From positions 1 through 55,137 of the forward strand of contig DAMBWF010000016.1 in the NCBI GenBank assembly GCA_032052615.1: 55,137 nucleotides of DNA, read 5' to 3'. The translations under genes and the position numbers were made by a program. The notes below the pieces were generated by a model, which was given only the letters and a program-made list of their open reading frames with translations, had not been told where the DNA came from and ran no database searches. Below, piece after piece: positions 8,207 through 17,108 of this stretch (position 1 is the stretch's first letter; the number at the start of each line of letters is the position of its first letter). This DNA is from Pseudomonas_T sp032052615 (GTDB lineage Bacteria > Pseudomonadota > Gammaproteobacteria > Pseudomonadales > Pseudomonadaceae).

Positions 8207-9124
8207 TCATTGGGCCCGGATCAAGCGCCGGGGTGCGACGAGGCCGTCCTCGCTGATTTCGCCGATGCCGATGAAACGGGCTTGATGGTCCTGCACCCGC
8301 ACCATGCCGAACCCCGGCGCGTCCGGTGCGCGGACCGGCTGCCCGTGCAGCCAATAATAGGCGCTGTGCTCGGAAAGCCGCAGCAGCGGCCAATGTTCCA
8401 GGCCGCTGTCCACGGGCAACAGGAAGGCGTCCAGCGCCTCGTTGCCACCCTCGGCATGGGCTTTTTCCAGTGTTTCGAGGCTTACCGCACGGGCGATCCC
8501 GAACGGGCCGGCTTGAACCCGGCGCAACTCCGCGACGTGGGCGCCACACCCGAGCAAGGCGCCCAGGTCCTCGACCAGGGTCCGGATATAGGTTCCCTTG
8601 CTACAGGCCACGGCCAGCGTGACCCGGGTCTCGTTCCAGTCCAGCAACTCCAAGCGCGCAATAGTAACAGAACGCGCGGCCCGCTCCACTACCTCGCCAG
8701 CGCGGGCCAGCTTGTACAGGGGCTGGCCATCTTTCTTCAACGCCGAGTACATCGGCGGTACTTGCTGGATTTCGCCACGGAAACGCGGCAACAGGGCTTC
8801 CAGAGCCTCCCGACCGACCGTCACGGGGCGGCGTTCCAGCACCTCACCCTCGGCATCGGCGGTGGTGGTAGTGACGCCGAGCTGCATCACCGTTTCGTAG
8901 GCTTTGTCGGCATCCAGCAAATACTGGGAAAACTTGGTGGCCTCGCCGAAGCACAAGGGCAGCACGCCGGTGGCGAGCGGATCGAGGCTCCCGGTATGGC
9001 CGGCCTTCTCCGCGTTCAGCAACCACCGAACCTTCTGCAACGCGGCGTTGGAGGTCAAACCCCGCGGCTTGTCCAGCAGCAGGAGGCCGTTGACCGCGCG
9101 GCGGATCCGTTTTACCTGGGCCAC
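8207..9124 (-). CDS. truB: tRNA pseudouridine(55) synthase
   Basis: A protein of 305 residues that makes pseudouridine 55 in the T-loop of tRNAs. The catalytic motif GHTGSLDPLATG puts the active-site Asp at residue 48, as in E. coli TruB. LLLDKPRGLTSN near the N-terminus and KGTYIRTLVEDLG near residue 185 are further family motifs. The C-terminal part (DAPGFGMVRVQDHQARFIGIGE) corresponds to the PUA-like end. The start is GTG at 9124, only 3 nt after the rbfA stop, with GAGGA inside the end of rbfA, so the two genes are translationally coupled. Confidence 0.97.
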   Translation of the reverse strand: MAQVKRIRRAVNGLLLLDKPRGLTSNAALQKVRWLLNAEKAGHTGSLDPLATGVLPLCFGEATKFSQYLLDADKAYETVMQLGVTTTTADAEGEVLERRPVTVGREALEALLPRFRGEIQQVPPMYSALKKDGQPLYKLARAGEVVERAARSVTIARLELLDWNETRVTLAVACSKGTYIRTLVEDLGALLGCGAHVAELRRVQAGPFGIARAVSLETLEKAHAEGGNEALDAFLLPVDSGLEHWPLLRLSEHSAYYWLHGQPVRAPDAPGFGMVRVQDHQARFIGIGEISEDGLVAPRRLIRAQ

Positions 9125-9127
9125 GGT

Positions 9128-9517
9128 TCAGTCCTCGGTATCGCTGTGATGCTTGCGGTCTTCGGCCACCGCGCGCTCGATCAACGCCGACAGTTCGGCG
9201 CCACGGCGAATGCTGGCGTCATAGTGGAAATGCAATTGCGGCACGCTGCGAAGCTTCATCGCCTTGCCCAGTTGCAAGCGCAGGAAGCCGGCGGCGTCCT
9301 GCAGGACTTCCAGGTTGAGGCCCACCTGCTCCGGGTCGTCGTCCCGACCCATGACGGTGATGTATACCTTGGCATGGGAGAGGTCGCGGCTCACCTCGAC
9401 CCCGGTGATGGTGATCATCCCCAGGCGCGGGTCCTTGATCTCCCGCTGGATCAGTTGCGACAGCTCGCGCTGCATCTGATCGCCGATACGCTGGGTACGG
9501 CTGAATTCTTTGGCCAT
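9128..9517 (-). CDS. rbfA: 30S ribosome-binding factor A
   Basis: A protein of 129 residues starting MAKEFSRTQRIGDQMQREL, which matches the family start; the ATG at 9517 is preferred over a GTG four codons upstream for that reason. RbfA is a single KH-type domain that binds immature 30S subunits near the 5' helix of 16S rRNA and is needed in the cold. The core is seen as IKDPRLGMITITGVEVSRDLSHAKVYI and LRSVPQLHFHYD. It lies between infB and truB. Confidence 0.97.
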   Translation of the reverse strand: MAKEFSRTQRIGDQMQRELSQLIQREIKDPRLGMITITGVEVSRDLSHAKVYITVMGRDDDPEQVGLNLEVLQDAAGFLRLQLGKAMKLRSVPQLHFHYDASIRRGAELSALIERAVAEDRKHHSDTED

Positions 9518-9634
9518 AACTTCACTCACTCCAGCCTTGCATCGGCTGAACAGGAAAACAGAAAAGCGAACGGCAAGTCCGGATGAGCGCTCGCGCCCAC
9601 CCGTGACCTGCCGCCTGGAACCGCAGTGCCCCGC

Positions 9635-12142
9635 TTACAGCGAACGCGCCACCTGGACCTTCTCGTAGACTTCGATCTTGTCGCCGACCTTGACGTCGTT
9701 GTAGCTCTTCACGCCAATACCGCATTCCATGCCGGCCCGCACTTCGGACATGTCGTCCTTGAAGCGGCGCAGGGATTCCAGCTCGCCCTCGAAGATCACC
9801 ACGTCCTCGCGCAGCACGCGGATCGGACGGTTGCGATGCACGATCCCCTCGATCACCATGCAGCCGGCGATGGCGCCGAACTTCGGCGAGCGGAACACAT
9901 CGCGAACCTCGGCCACGCCTAGGATGTTCTCCCGCACGTCGCTGCCGAGCATCCCGGTGAGCGCTTTCTTCACGTCTTCGATGATGTCGTAGATGACGTT
10001 GTAGTAGCGCATGTCCAGGCCTTCCTGCTCGACGATCTTCCGCGCGCCGGCATCCGCCCGCACGTTGAAGCCGAACAGAACGGCGTTGGAGGCCAACGCC
10101 AGGTTGGCGTCGCTCTCGGTGATACCACCGACCCCGCCACCGACCACGCGCACCTGCACTTCGTCGTTGCCCAGCCCGGACAGCGAGCCCTGCAATGCTT
10201 CCAGGGAGCCCCGCACATCGGACTTGAGCACGATGTTGAGGGTTTTCTTCTCGTCCTGGCCCATGCTCTCGAAGATGTTCTCGAGCTTGCCGGCCTGGGC
10301 GCGCGCCAGCTTGACCTCGCGGAACTTGCCTTGGCGGAACAGCGCGACTTCGCGGGCCTTCTTCTCGTCGGCCACCACGCTCAGTTCGTCGCCGGCGTCC
10401 GGGGTCCCGTCGAGGCCGAGGATTTCCACCGGAATCGACGGGCCGGCTTCCTTGACCGGCTTGCCGTTCTCGTCGAGCATCGCCCGGACGCGGCCATAGT
10501 TGACACCGACCAGCACCATGTCGCCCTGGCGCAGCGTTCCGTCCTGGACCAGCACGGTGGCCACCGGACCACGGCCCTTGTCGAGGCGCGACTCCACCAC
10601 CACGCCACGACCGGGGGCGCTGGGCATGGCGGTCAGCTCGAGCACCTCGGCTTGCAGCAGCACGGCTTCGAGCAGCTCGTCGATACCGGTCCCCATCTTC
10701 GCCGAGACCGGAACGAACTGGGTCGTACCGCCCCACTCTTCCGGGATCACGTCGCGGGCAGCCAGGTCGTTCTTGATCCGATCGAGATCGGCGCCCTGTT
10801 TGTCGATCTTGTTGATCGCCACGACGATCGGCACACCGGCGGCGCGGGCGTGCTGGATCGCCTCCTCGGTCTGCGGCATGACGCCATCATCGGCGGCCAC
10901 CACCAGGATGACGATATCGGTGGCCTTGGCGCCCCGCGCGCGCATCGCGGTGAATGCCGCGTGGCCGGGGGTGTCGAGGAAGGTAACCATGCCGCGATCG
11001 GTCTCGACATGATAGGCACCGATGTGCTGGGTGATCCCACCCGCCTCGCCCGCCGCCACCTTAGCGCGGCGAATGTAGTCCAGCAGCGAGGTCTTGCCAT
11101 GGTCGACGTGGCCCATCACGGTCACCACGGGGGCCCGGTGGATCGCCTCGCCCTCGTACTTCAGCGACTCGGCCAACTGGTCTTCCAGGGCATTCTCGTT
11201 CACCAGCTTGACCTTGTGGCCGAGCTCCTCGGCGACCAACTGGGCGGTATCCCGGTCGAGCACCTGGTTGATGGTGACGGGAGTACCCATCTTGAACATG
11301 AACTTGACGACTTCCGCGCCCTTAACCGCCATCTGCTGGGCCAGTTCGGCCACGGTGATGGTTTCGCCAATGCTGACTTCGCGCACGATGGGTCCTGTCG
11401 GGTTCTGGAACCCGTGCTGGTTGCGTTTCTTCAGCTTCGACCTGCTACCCCCGCGTCCACCGCGGCGACCATAACCGTCGCTTTCGTCTTCGGTACTACG
11501 CGGAGCCACGCGGGGCGCCGGCGCTCGTTCCTTTTCCTTGATGGACGGACGATGCTGGGCGTTCTTGCGATCACGACGATCATCGTCGTCGCGCGCCTTG
11601 TCGGGACGCCGGGGCTCTTCCTTCTTGCGCTCGGTGGCGACCGACGCGGGAGCCGGCGCGGCCTCCTGGGCCACGGCAGGCGCGGAGGGAACGGGCTCGG
11701 CCGTTTTCGCGATCGCGGCCAGCGACTCTTCCTGACGCTTGGCCTCTTCCTCGGCGCGGCGGCGTGCTTCCTCTTCGGCCTTCAGGCGAGCTGCCTCTTC
11801 GGCAGCGCGCTGCTCTTCCAGCTCGCGCTGCCGCTCGGCCTCGATCTCCGCCGGGCTTCGCTTGACGTAGGTCTTCTTCTTGCGGACTTCGACGCTGATG
11901 GTCTTGCTACCAGCCACCCTCAGCGTCGTGGTGGTTTTCCGCTGCAAGGTGATCTTGCGCGGCTCTTCCAGTCGCTCCCCGTGACTCCCCTTGAGGTGGG
12001 CCAGCAGTACCTGCTTCTCACCGTCGGTTACCGCTTGATCGGCGCTGGTATGCGGCAGACCCGCCTCGCGCATCTGCTGCAGCAGGCGCTCCACCGGTGT
12101 GTCGACCACTTTGGCCAGTTCTTTCACCGTGACTTGCGTCAT
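9635..12142 (-). CDS. infB: Translation initiation factor IF-2
   Basis: A protein of 835 residues. The N-terminal IF2N domain (MTQVTVKELAKVVDTPVERL) is followed by a long charged linker of alternating Glu/Arg/Ala (about 95-230). A second IF2N-like stretch (VREVSIGETITVAELAQQM) comes next, and then the GTPase domain: P-loop GHVDHGKT near residue 345, DTPGH, and NKID. Domains II-IV form the C-terminus. IF-2 places fMet-tRNA on the 30S P site and promotes subunit joining. It follows nusA after 27 nt in the rimP-nusA-infB operon. Confidence 0.98.
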   Translation of the reverse strand: MTQVTVKELAKVVDTPVERLLQQMREAGLPHTSADQAVTDGEKQVLLAHLKGSHGERLEEPRKITLQRKTTTTLRVAGSKTISVEVRKKKTYVKRSPAEIEAERQRELEEQRAAEEAARLKAEEEARRRAEEEAKRQEESLAAIAKTAEPVPSAPAVAQEAAPAPASVATERKKEEPRRPDKARDDDDRRDRKNAQHRPSIKEKERAPAPRVAPRSTEDESDGYGRRGGRGGSRSKLKKRNQHGFQNPTGPIVREVSIGETITVAELAQQMAVKGAEVVKFMFKMGTPVTINQVLDRDTAQLVAEELGHKVKLVNENALEDQLAESLKYEGEAIHRAPVVTVMGHVDHGKTSLLDYIRRAKVAAGEAGGITQHIGAYHVETDRGMVTFLDTPGHAAFTAMRARGAKATDIVILVVAADDGVMPQTEEAIQHARAAGVPIVVAINKIDKQGADLDRIKNDLAARDVIPEEWGGTTQFVPVSAKMGTGIDELLEAVLLQAEVLELTAMPSAPGRGVVVESRLDKGRGPVATVLVQDGTLRQGDMVLVGVNYGRVRAMLDENGKPVKEAGPSIPVEILGLDGTPDAGDELSVVADEKKAREVALFRQGKFREVKLARAQAGKLENIFESMGQDEKKTLNIVLKSDVRGSLEALQGSLSGLGNDEVQVRVVGGGVGGITESDANLALASNAVLFGFNVRADAGARKIVEQEGLDMRYYNVIYDIIEDVKKALTGMLGSDVRENILGVAEVRDVFRSPKFGAIAGCMVIEGIVHRNRPIRVLREDVVIFEGELESLRRFKDDMSEVRAGMECGIGVKSYNDVKVGDKIEVYEKVQVARSL

Positions 12143-12169
12143 GCACTTCTCTCCTCAGGCCGCGCTTGC

Positions 12170-13651
12170 TTACTCGAACCAATGGGCTCGGGCGGCCATG
12201 ATCAGCTTGCCGGCACGCTCTTCATCCATGCCGTCGATGTCGAGCAGGTCGTCGATGGACTGCTCTGCCAAGTCTTCGCGGTTGACCACCCCACGCATCG
12301 CCAACTCCACGGCCAAGTCCTTGTCCATGCCTTCCAGGGAAAGCAGGTCTTCGGCAGGCTGTGCATCGGCCAGTTTTTCTTCGGTGGCGATCGCCTTGGT
12401 CAACAGACGATCTTTGGCACGTGCCCGCAGCTCGTTGACGATGTCTTCGTCGAAGCCGTCGATATTGAGCATTTCCTCCATGGGCACGTAGGCGATTTCT
12501 TCCAGGCTGGTGAACCCCTCGTCCACCAGGACTTGAGCCAGCTCCTCGTCGACATCCAGCTCATCGATGAAGCCCTGCAAGATATCGCCGGTTTCGGCCT
12601 GCTGCTTCGCTTGAATGTCCGCCTCGGTCATGACGTTCAGGGTCCAGCCGGTCAATTGACTGGCCAAGCGGACATTCTGGCCGCCACGCCCGATGGCCTG
12701 GGCGAGATTGTCTTCGCCTACGGCGATGTCCATCGCATGGGCATCCTCGTCGACGATGATCGCCGCCACTTCGGCTGGCGACATTGCGTTGATGACGAAT
12801 TGGGCCGGGTTATCGTCCCACAGCACGATATCGACGCGCTCCCCGCCCAACTCCCCGGAAACCGCCTGCACGCGCGAACCTCGCATGCCGATGCAGGCGC
12901 CCTGGGGATCGATTCGCTTGTCCTTGGAACGCACGGCGATCTTGGCGCGTGAACCCGGATCGCGGGAAGCCGCCATCACCTCGATGAGCTCCTCAGCTAT
13001 CTCCGGCACCTCGATGCGGAACAGTTCGATCAGCATCTGAGGCGCGGTCCGGGAAAGAATCAGTTGCGGGCCTCGGTTCTCGGTGCGGATTTCCTTCAGC
13101 AGGGCGCGGACGCGCGCGCCGACACGGAAGGTCTCGCGGGGGATGATGTCTTCCCGGGCCAGCAGCGCCTCGGCATTGTTGCCCAGATCGACGATCACGC
13201 TGTCGCGCGTGACCTTCTTGACCGTTCCCGAAATGATATCGCCCAGTCGCTCACGATAGGCTTCCACCACCTGCGCCCGCTCGGCTTCGCGCACTTTCTG
13301 CACGATCACCTGCTTGGCGGTCTGGGCGGCGATCCGGCCGAACTCGATGGACTCGATCTTCTCTTCGATCACATCGCCGACTTTCGCGCCCGGCTGCTTT
13401 TCCTGAGCCTGCTCGGGGGTCAGTTCGGCGGCCGGGTTTTCCAGATCGTCTTCTTCAACCACGGTCCAGCGACGGAAACTGTCGTAGCTACCGCTGTGCC
13501 GGTTGATCTGCACGCGCAGGTCCACGTCTTCTTCGTAGCGTTTCTTCGTGGCTGTGGCCAATGCCAGTTCCAGCGCCTCGAAAATCACGCTGGCCGGCAC
13601 CCCTTTCTCGTTGGATACCGACTCCACAACCAGCAATACTTCTTTGCTCAT
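12170..13651 (-). CDS. nusA: Transcription termination/antitermination protein NusA
   Basis: A protein of 493 residues. The order is an N-terminal RNA polymerase-binding domain, an S1 domain (GDIISGTVKKVTRDSVIVDLGNNAEA, about 130-200), two KH domains (GMRGSRVQAVSGELGGERVDI and AIGRGGQNVRLASQLTGW), and two C-terminal acidic repeats (FTSLEEIAYVPMEEML, GVVNREDLAEQSIDDLL). NusA modulates pausing, intrinsic termination and antitermination. The ATG at 13651 (MSKEVLLVVESVSNEKG) matches the family start. It follows rimP after 47 nt. The terminators ahead of rimP are a plausible target of its own activity. Confidence 0.98.
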   Translation of the reverse strand: MSKEVLLVVESVSNEKGVPASVIFEALELALATATKKRYEEDVDLRVQINRHSGSYDSFRRWTVVEEDDLENPAAELTPEQAQEKQPGAKVGDVIEEKIESIEFGRIAAQTAKQVIVQKVREAERAQVVEAYRERLGDIISGTVKKVTRDSVIVDLGNNAEALLAREDIIPRETFRVGARVRALLKEIRTENRGPQLILSRTAPQMLIELFRIEVPEIAEELIEVMAASRDPGSRAKIAVRSKDKRIDPQGACIGMRGSRVQAVSGELGGERVDIVLWDDNPAQFVINAMSPAEVAAIIVDEDAHAMDIAVGEDNLAQAIGRGGQNVRLASQLTGWTLNVMTEADIQAKQQAETGDILQGFIDELDVDEELAQVLVDEGFTSLEEIAYVPMEEMLNIDGFDEDIVNELRARAKDRLLTKAIATEEKLADAQPAEDLLSLEGMDKDLAVELAMRGVVNREDLAEQSIDDLLDIDGMDEERAGKLIMAARAHWFE

Positions 13652-13698
13652 CGTACGCCTCGCCTTTCGCAATCCATTGGATCCGCGGGATCCGCGTC

Positions 13699-14157
13699 TC
13701 AGTCAAAACGGGGAATGATGTTGGCTTTGTCGATCGAGTCGATCGGCAACAGGTACTCGTGGTCCTCAACGAGGATCACCACGTCCTGCTCCTCCACCCC
13801 GCGGAGAAGGCCCTGGAAATTGCGCCGCCCTTCGTAGGGCACACGCAGCTTGATCTTCACTTGTTCCCCCACATGACGGGCGAACTGATCAAGCGTGAAC
13901 AGCGGTCGATCCATGCCAGGAGAAGACACCTCAAGGGTGTACTCGCTGCTGATGGGATCCTCGACATCCAACACACCGCTTACCTGCCGACTGACTTTTT
14001 CGCAGTCTTCGACGAGGATGCCGTTGGCATGATCGATATAGACACGCAGTAATGAATGACGGCCCTGGGATAAGAACTCCACACCCCAGCACTCGTAGCC
14101 AAGCGCCTCGACTACCGGGGCCAGCAAGGCCTGCAACTGTTCTAGCTTGCTCGACAC
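13699..14157 (-). CDS. rimP: Ribosome maturation factor RimP
   Basis: A protein of 152 residues with the two-domain RimP (DUF150) pattern: the N-terminal alpha-beta domain (GVEFLSQGRHSLLRVYID, VSRQVSGVLDVEDPISSEYTLEVSSPGMDRPL) and the C-terminal SH3-like domain (VGEQVKIKLRVPYEGRRNFQGLL). It assists 30S assembly. The start is GTG at 14157 with GGGAG nearby. It is the first protein gene after tRNA-fMet, with two terminator-like hairpins in the 127 nt between. Confidence 0.96.
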   Translation of the reverse strand: MSSKLEQLQALLAPVVEALGYECWGVEFLSQGRHSLLRVYIDHANGILVEDCEKVSRQVSGVLDVEDPISSEYTLEVSSPGMDRPLFTLDQFARHVGEQVKIKLRVPYEGRRNFQGLLRGVEEQDVVILVEDHEYLLPIDSIDKANIIPRFD

Positions 14158-14184
14158 TGGTCTCCCTCGCGCATGCCGTACAAA

Positions 14185-14207
14185 TAAAAAATGGGCGAAA
14201 CGCCCAT
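14185..14207 (-). terminator. Intrinsic terminator or attenuator just ahead of rimP
   Basis: A 7-bp stem (ATGGGCG / CGCCCAT) with a 3-nt loop is followed on the minus strand by six T. It ends only about 27 nt before the rimP GTG, so it terminates in the direction of the nusA operon. It could be an attenuator read through under NusA or other control. Confidence 0.7.
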
Positions 14208-14250
14208 CGTCGATGCCAATCGATGCAATACCATTGGCGACTGTCAGCCA

Positions 14251-14276
14251 GCAAAAAGCCCCTAAAAAGGGGCTCC
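14251..14276 (-). terminator. Intrinsic terminator after tRNA-fMet
   Basis: On the minus strand the stem AGCCCC / GGGGCT is followed by a TTTTT run. It begins about 9 nt after the CCA end of tRNA-fMet, so it can end the tRNA transcript or limit read-through into rimP. Confidence 0.75.
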
Positions 14277-14284
14277 GCTAAAAC

Positions 14285-14361
<77 letters not shown>

Positions 14362-14421
14362 TCAAAGCTGGAACGGAAGTATACGGCCAAGCACGACCGC
14401 GGTCAAACGACTTCCTAAAGC

Positions 14422-14447
14422 AGAAGGCCCGCTGACGCGGGCCTTCT
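14422..14447 (-). terminator. Hairpin between tRNA-Leu and tRNA-fMet
   Basis: A perfect 11-bp stem (AGAAGGCCCGC / GCGGGCCTTCT) with a 4-nt loop. The T-tract on the minus strand is weak (TGCTTTAG), so it may be a partial terminator or a processing hairpin. Confidence 0.55.
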
Positions 14448-14451
14448 TGTA

Positions 14452-14537
14452 TGGTACCGAGGAGGGGACTCGAACCCCTACAGCCTATGGCCACTACCAC
14501 CTCAAGGTAGCGTGTCTACCAATTCCACCACCTCGGC
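14452..14537 (-). tRNA. tRNA-Leu (anticodon GAG)
   Basis: An 86-nt class II tRNA with a long variable arm and encoded CCA. The anticodon loop TTGAGGT closes on CTACC/GGTAG and reads GAG, decoding CUC and CUU. It begins 11 nt after the secG stop, so it is probably cotranscribed with secG. Confidence 0.96.
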
Positions 14538-14548
14538 AAAACTGCTTG

Positions 14549-14941
14549 TTACTGACTTCCCTCTTGCGCAGTGTCTTTGGGCACTTCCGCGCCACCTGCG
14601 CTTTTCTGCTCTTCCAGCACCGGAACATCATTTGATGCCGGCTTCGGCTGCTGAACCTCTACAGCCGCTGGATCGGGAAGCCCGACTTGACTCATGGCGC
14701 TAGATTTTTCTTTAGCAAGATAACCTAAGCCCAAGCTGGTCAAGAAGAAAACGGTGGCGAGTATAGCAGTAAAGCGACTCAGAAAGGTAGAGGAACCTTG
14801 GCTTCCGAAAACCGTGGCCGAAGCACCGGAACCGAAAGAGGCACCCGCCTCCGCGCCTTTCCCCTGCTGAAGCAATACCAACGCAACCACGCCGATAGCC
14901 ATCAACAAATGCGCAACGATTACGACGGTTTCCAACATCAT
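14549..14941 (-). CDS. secG: Preprotein translocase subunit SecG
   Basis: A protein of 130 residues with two membrane helices (TVVIVAHLLMAIGVVALVLL and FTAILATVFFLTSLGLGYL). They flank the hallmark loop QQGKGAEAGASFGSGASATVFGS. SecG is the small SecYEG subunit that speeds SecA-driven export. The C-terminal 50 residues are a polar, Pro/Gln/Glu-rich tail absent from E. coli SecG but common in pseudomonads. The ATG at 14941 overlaps the tpiA stop as TGATG, implying coupling; the next ATG at 14938 is also possible. Confidence 0.95.
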   Translation of the reverse strand: MMLETVVIVAHLLMAIGVVALVLLQQGKGAEAGASFGSGASATVFGSQGSSTFLSRFTAILATVFFLTSLGLGYLAKEKSSAMSQVGLPDPAAVEVQQPKPASNDVPVLEEQKSAGGAEVPKDTAQEGSQ

Positions 14942-15696
14942 CAACACCCTGCGGCGCGACAGATCGCACCGAAATCGCTTGCATTCAGAGAGGCTCCACC
15001 AATCAGCCCCCCATCGATATCCGGCATGCCGAACAACTCAGCCGCACTGGCCGGCTTGACGCTGCCGCCATAAAGAATTCGAACCACGCTTGCCACGCTT
15101 CGACTCTTCGCCGCCAACTGAGCCCGGATGGCCCCGTGGACTTCCTGAGCCTGCTCTGCTGTCGCAGCGAGCCCGCTACCAATGGCCCAGACAGGCTCAT
15201 AGGCAATGACGGCCCGCTCGAATCCTTCGATCCCGACCTTGTCGAGTACATGCCCCACCTGGCGATCAACCACGCCTAGCGTCTTACCGGCGTTCCGCTC
15301 CTGAAGCGTCTCACCGACACAAAGCAGCGGAATCAAACCACACTGCTGCGCCGACTCGAACTTCCGGGCGACCACATCGTCGGTCTCGCCGAGCAAAGAT
15401 CGACGCTCGGAGTGCCCAACCAACACCCAGCGGCACTGCATATCCGCCAACTGACTGGCTGACACTTCACCCGTGCGAGCGCCATGTTCCGGGTGGACCG
15501 AGCAGTCCTGAGCACCAAAACCGACATCCGAACCCTTCAGCGCATCCCTCACCTGAGCCAGATGAATGAAGGACGGCATAACCGCGACCTCCACAGACTC
15601 AGGCAACTCCAACCGGCAAAGCCCTTCGACGAGCTCGGCGACGCTGGCGCAGGTACCGTTCATTTTCCAGTTACCGGCAACCAAAGGGCGACGCAT
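14941..15696 (-). CDS. tpiA: Triosephosphate isomerase
   Basis: A protein of 251 residues, normal length, that interconverts dihydroxyacetone phosphate and glyceraldehyde 3-phosphate. Active-site motifs are GNWKMNG (Lys11), VLVGHSERR (His near 94) and AYEPVWAIGSG (catalytic Glu near 166). The phosphate loop YGGSVKP and GGLIGGASL follow. The gene ends overlapping secG by one base and follows glmM after 64 nt. Confidence 0.98.
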   Translation of the reverse strand: MRRPLVAGNWKMNGTCASVAELVEGLCRLELPESVEVAVMPSFIHLAQVRDALKGSDVGFGAQDCSVHPEHGARTGEVSASQLADMQCRWVLVGHSERRSLLGETDDVVARKFESAQQCGLIPLLCVGETLQERNAGKTLGVVDRQVGHVLDKVGIEGFERAVIAYEPVWAIGSGLAATAEQAQEVHGAIRAQLAAKSRSVASVVRILYGGSVKPASAAELFGMPDIDGGLIGGASLNASDFGAICRAAGC

Positions 15697-15760
15697 GGGA
15701 TACCTCGTCGATCAAAGTGGGCGCAGATATTACCCAAAGCCTATCGGAGTGACAAGTAAA

Positions 15761-17098
15761 TCAAGCACATGCCTCAGCAACTACTTTGGCGAGTTCCTCC
15801 GCGTATCCGCGGACCCGTGCCTCGTCATCTCCCTCGACCATCACCCGAACCAATGGCTCGGTTCCCGATTTGCGAAGCAGCACCCGGCCTCGCCCCGCCA
15901 TATGGGCGGTCACGCGCTCGCAAGCATCCTGCACGGCAGGGTGAGCTACCGGGTCCTGGCCGCCGGCAAACCGGACGTTCAGCAAGACCTGAGGGCACTT
16001 GCGCACGCCTTGCCTGGCTTCGGCGAGACGCTGGCCACGCCGCTTCAAGGCCATGAGCACTTGCAGGGCGGCGATGATCGCATCGCCCGTCGTGGTGTAC
16101 TGGCAGCACACGATATGGCCGGAGTTTTCACCCCCCAACTGCCAACCTCTGGCTGCAAGCTCGGCCATGACATAGCGATCGCCCACCTTCGCACGCACGA
16201 AGGGAATATCCAACTCCTTGAGGGCAAGCTCAAGGCCGAGATTGCTCATCTGCGTGCCTACGACCCCCCCCTTCAGCACTCCTTGCTCTCGTAGGTCACG
16301 GGCGATGAGGAAAAGCAACTCATCCCCATCCACCAGGGCGCCAGTATGGTCGACCATCAGAACGCGATCTCCATCGCCATCGAAAGCGATTCCCAGATCG
16401 GCCTGCTGCGCGACCACCTCGGTCTGCAAGTTTTCCACATGAGTGGAGCCGCATTCCGCATTGATATTGAGCCCGTTGGGCTGAGCCGCCAGGGCGGAAA
16501 CCTGTGCTCCGAGCTCGCGGAACACATTGGGCGCTACCTTGTAGGTGGCGCCATGGGCGCAGTCCACGATCACCTTGAGCCCCGCGAAGCTGGTACCGGA
16601 AGGTACACTGCTCTTGCAGAATTCGATGTAACGACCAGCAGCATCATTGATACGCGAGACTTTTCCCAACTGCGCGGATTCCACCACGCTCATGGGCTGC
16701 TCCAGCAGTTCCTCGATCATCAACTCGACTTCATCGGGAAGCTTGGTGCCCTGCCCGGAAAAGAATTTGATCCCGTTATCGTAGTGCGGGTTGTGGGAGG
16801 CACTGATGACAATCCCGGCCTCGGCATGGAACGTGCGTGTCAGGTAGGCGATGGCAGGGGTGGGCATCGGCCCGAGTAGCATTACATCCGCGCCGGCCGC
16901 CGAAAGACCCGCTTCCAGCGCGGATTCGAACATGTATCCAGAGATACGGGTGTCCTTACCGACGAGGATGCGACAGTTACCTTGTTTACGGAACGCCATC
17001 CCGGCTGCCCACCCAAGCTTCAACATGAAATCGGGGGTAATGGGGTACTGACCGACTCGGCCGCGAATCCCGTCGGTGCCAAAATATTTCCTACTCAT
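15761..17098 (-). CDS. glmM: Phosphoglucosamine mutase
   Basis: A protein of 445 residues that converts glucosamine 6-phosphate to glucosamine 1-phosphate for peptidoglycan and LPS precursors. The N-terminal signature KYFGTDGIRGRVG, the phosphoserine motif ISASHNP (Ser101), the metal loop DGDGDR and the C-terminal substrate phosphate motif RKSGTEPLVRVMVEG are all present. It lies 10 nt after the folP stop, in the usual ftsH-folP-glmM order. Confidence 0.98.
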   Translation of the reverse strand: MSRKYFGTDGIRGRVGQYPITPDFMLKLGWAAGMAFRKQGNCRILVGKDTRISGYMFESALEAGLSAAGADVMLLGPMPTPAIAYLTRTFHAEAGIVISASHNPHYDNGIKFFSGQGTKLPDEVELMIEELLEQPMSVVESAQLGKVSRINDAAGRYIEFCKSSVPSGTSFAGLKVIVDCAHGATYKVAPNVFRELGAQVSALAAQPNGLNINAECGSTHVENLQTEVVAQQADLGIAFDGDGDRVLMVDHTGALVDGDELLFLIARDLREQGVLKGGVVGTQMSNLGLELALKELDIPFVRAKVGDRYVMAELAARGWQLGGENSGHIVCCQYTTTGDAIIAALQVLMALKRRGQRLAEARQGVRKCPQVLLNVRFAGGQDPVAHPAVQDACERVTAHMAGRGRVLLRKSGTEPLVRVMVEGDDEARVRGYAEELAKVVAEACA

Positions 17099-17108
17099 AA
17101 CTGACCTT

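Noticed and set aside
10331..12952. 873-codon plus-strand open frame over infB and nusA
   Set aside because: Antisense shadow of two certain genes; composition typical of reverse-strand GC-rich frames.
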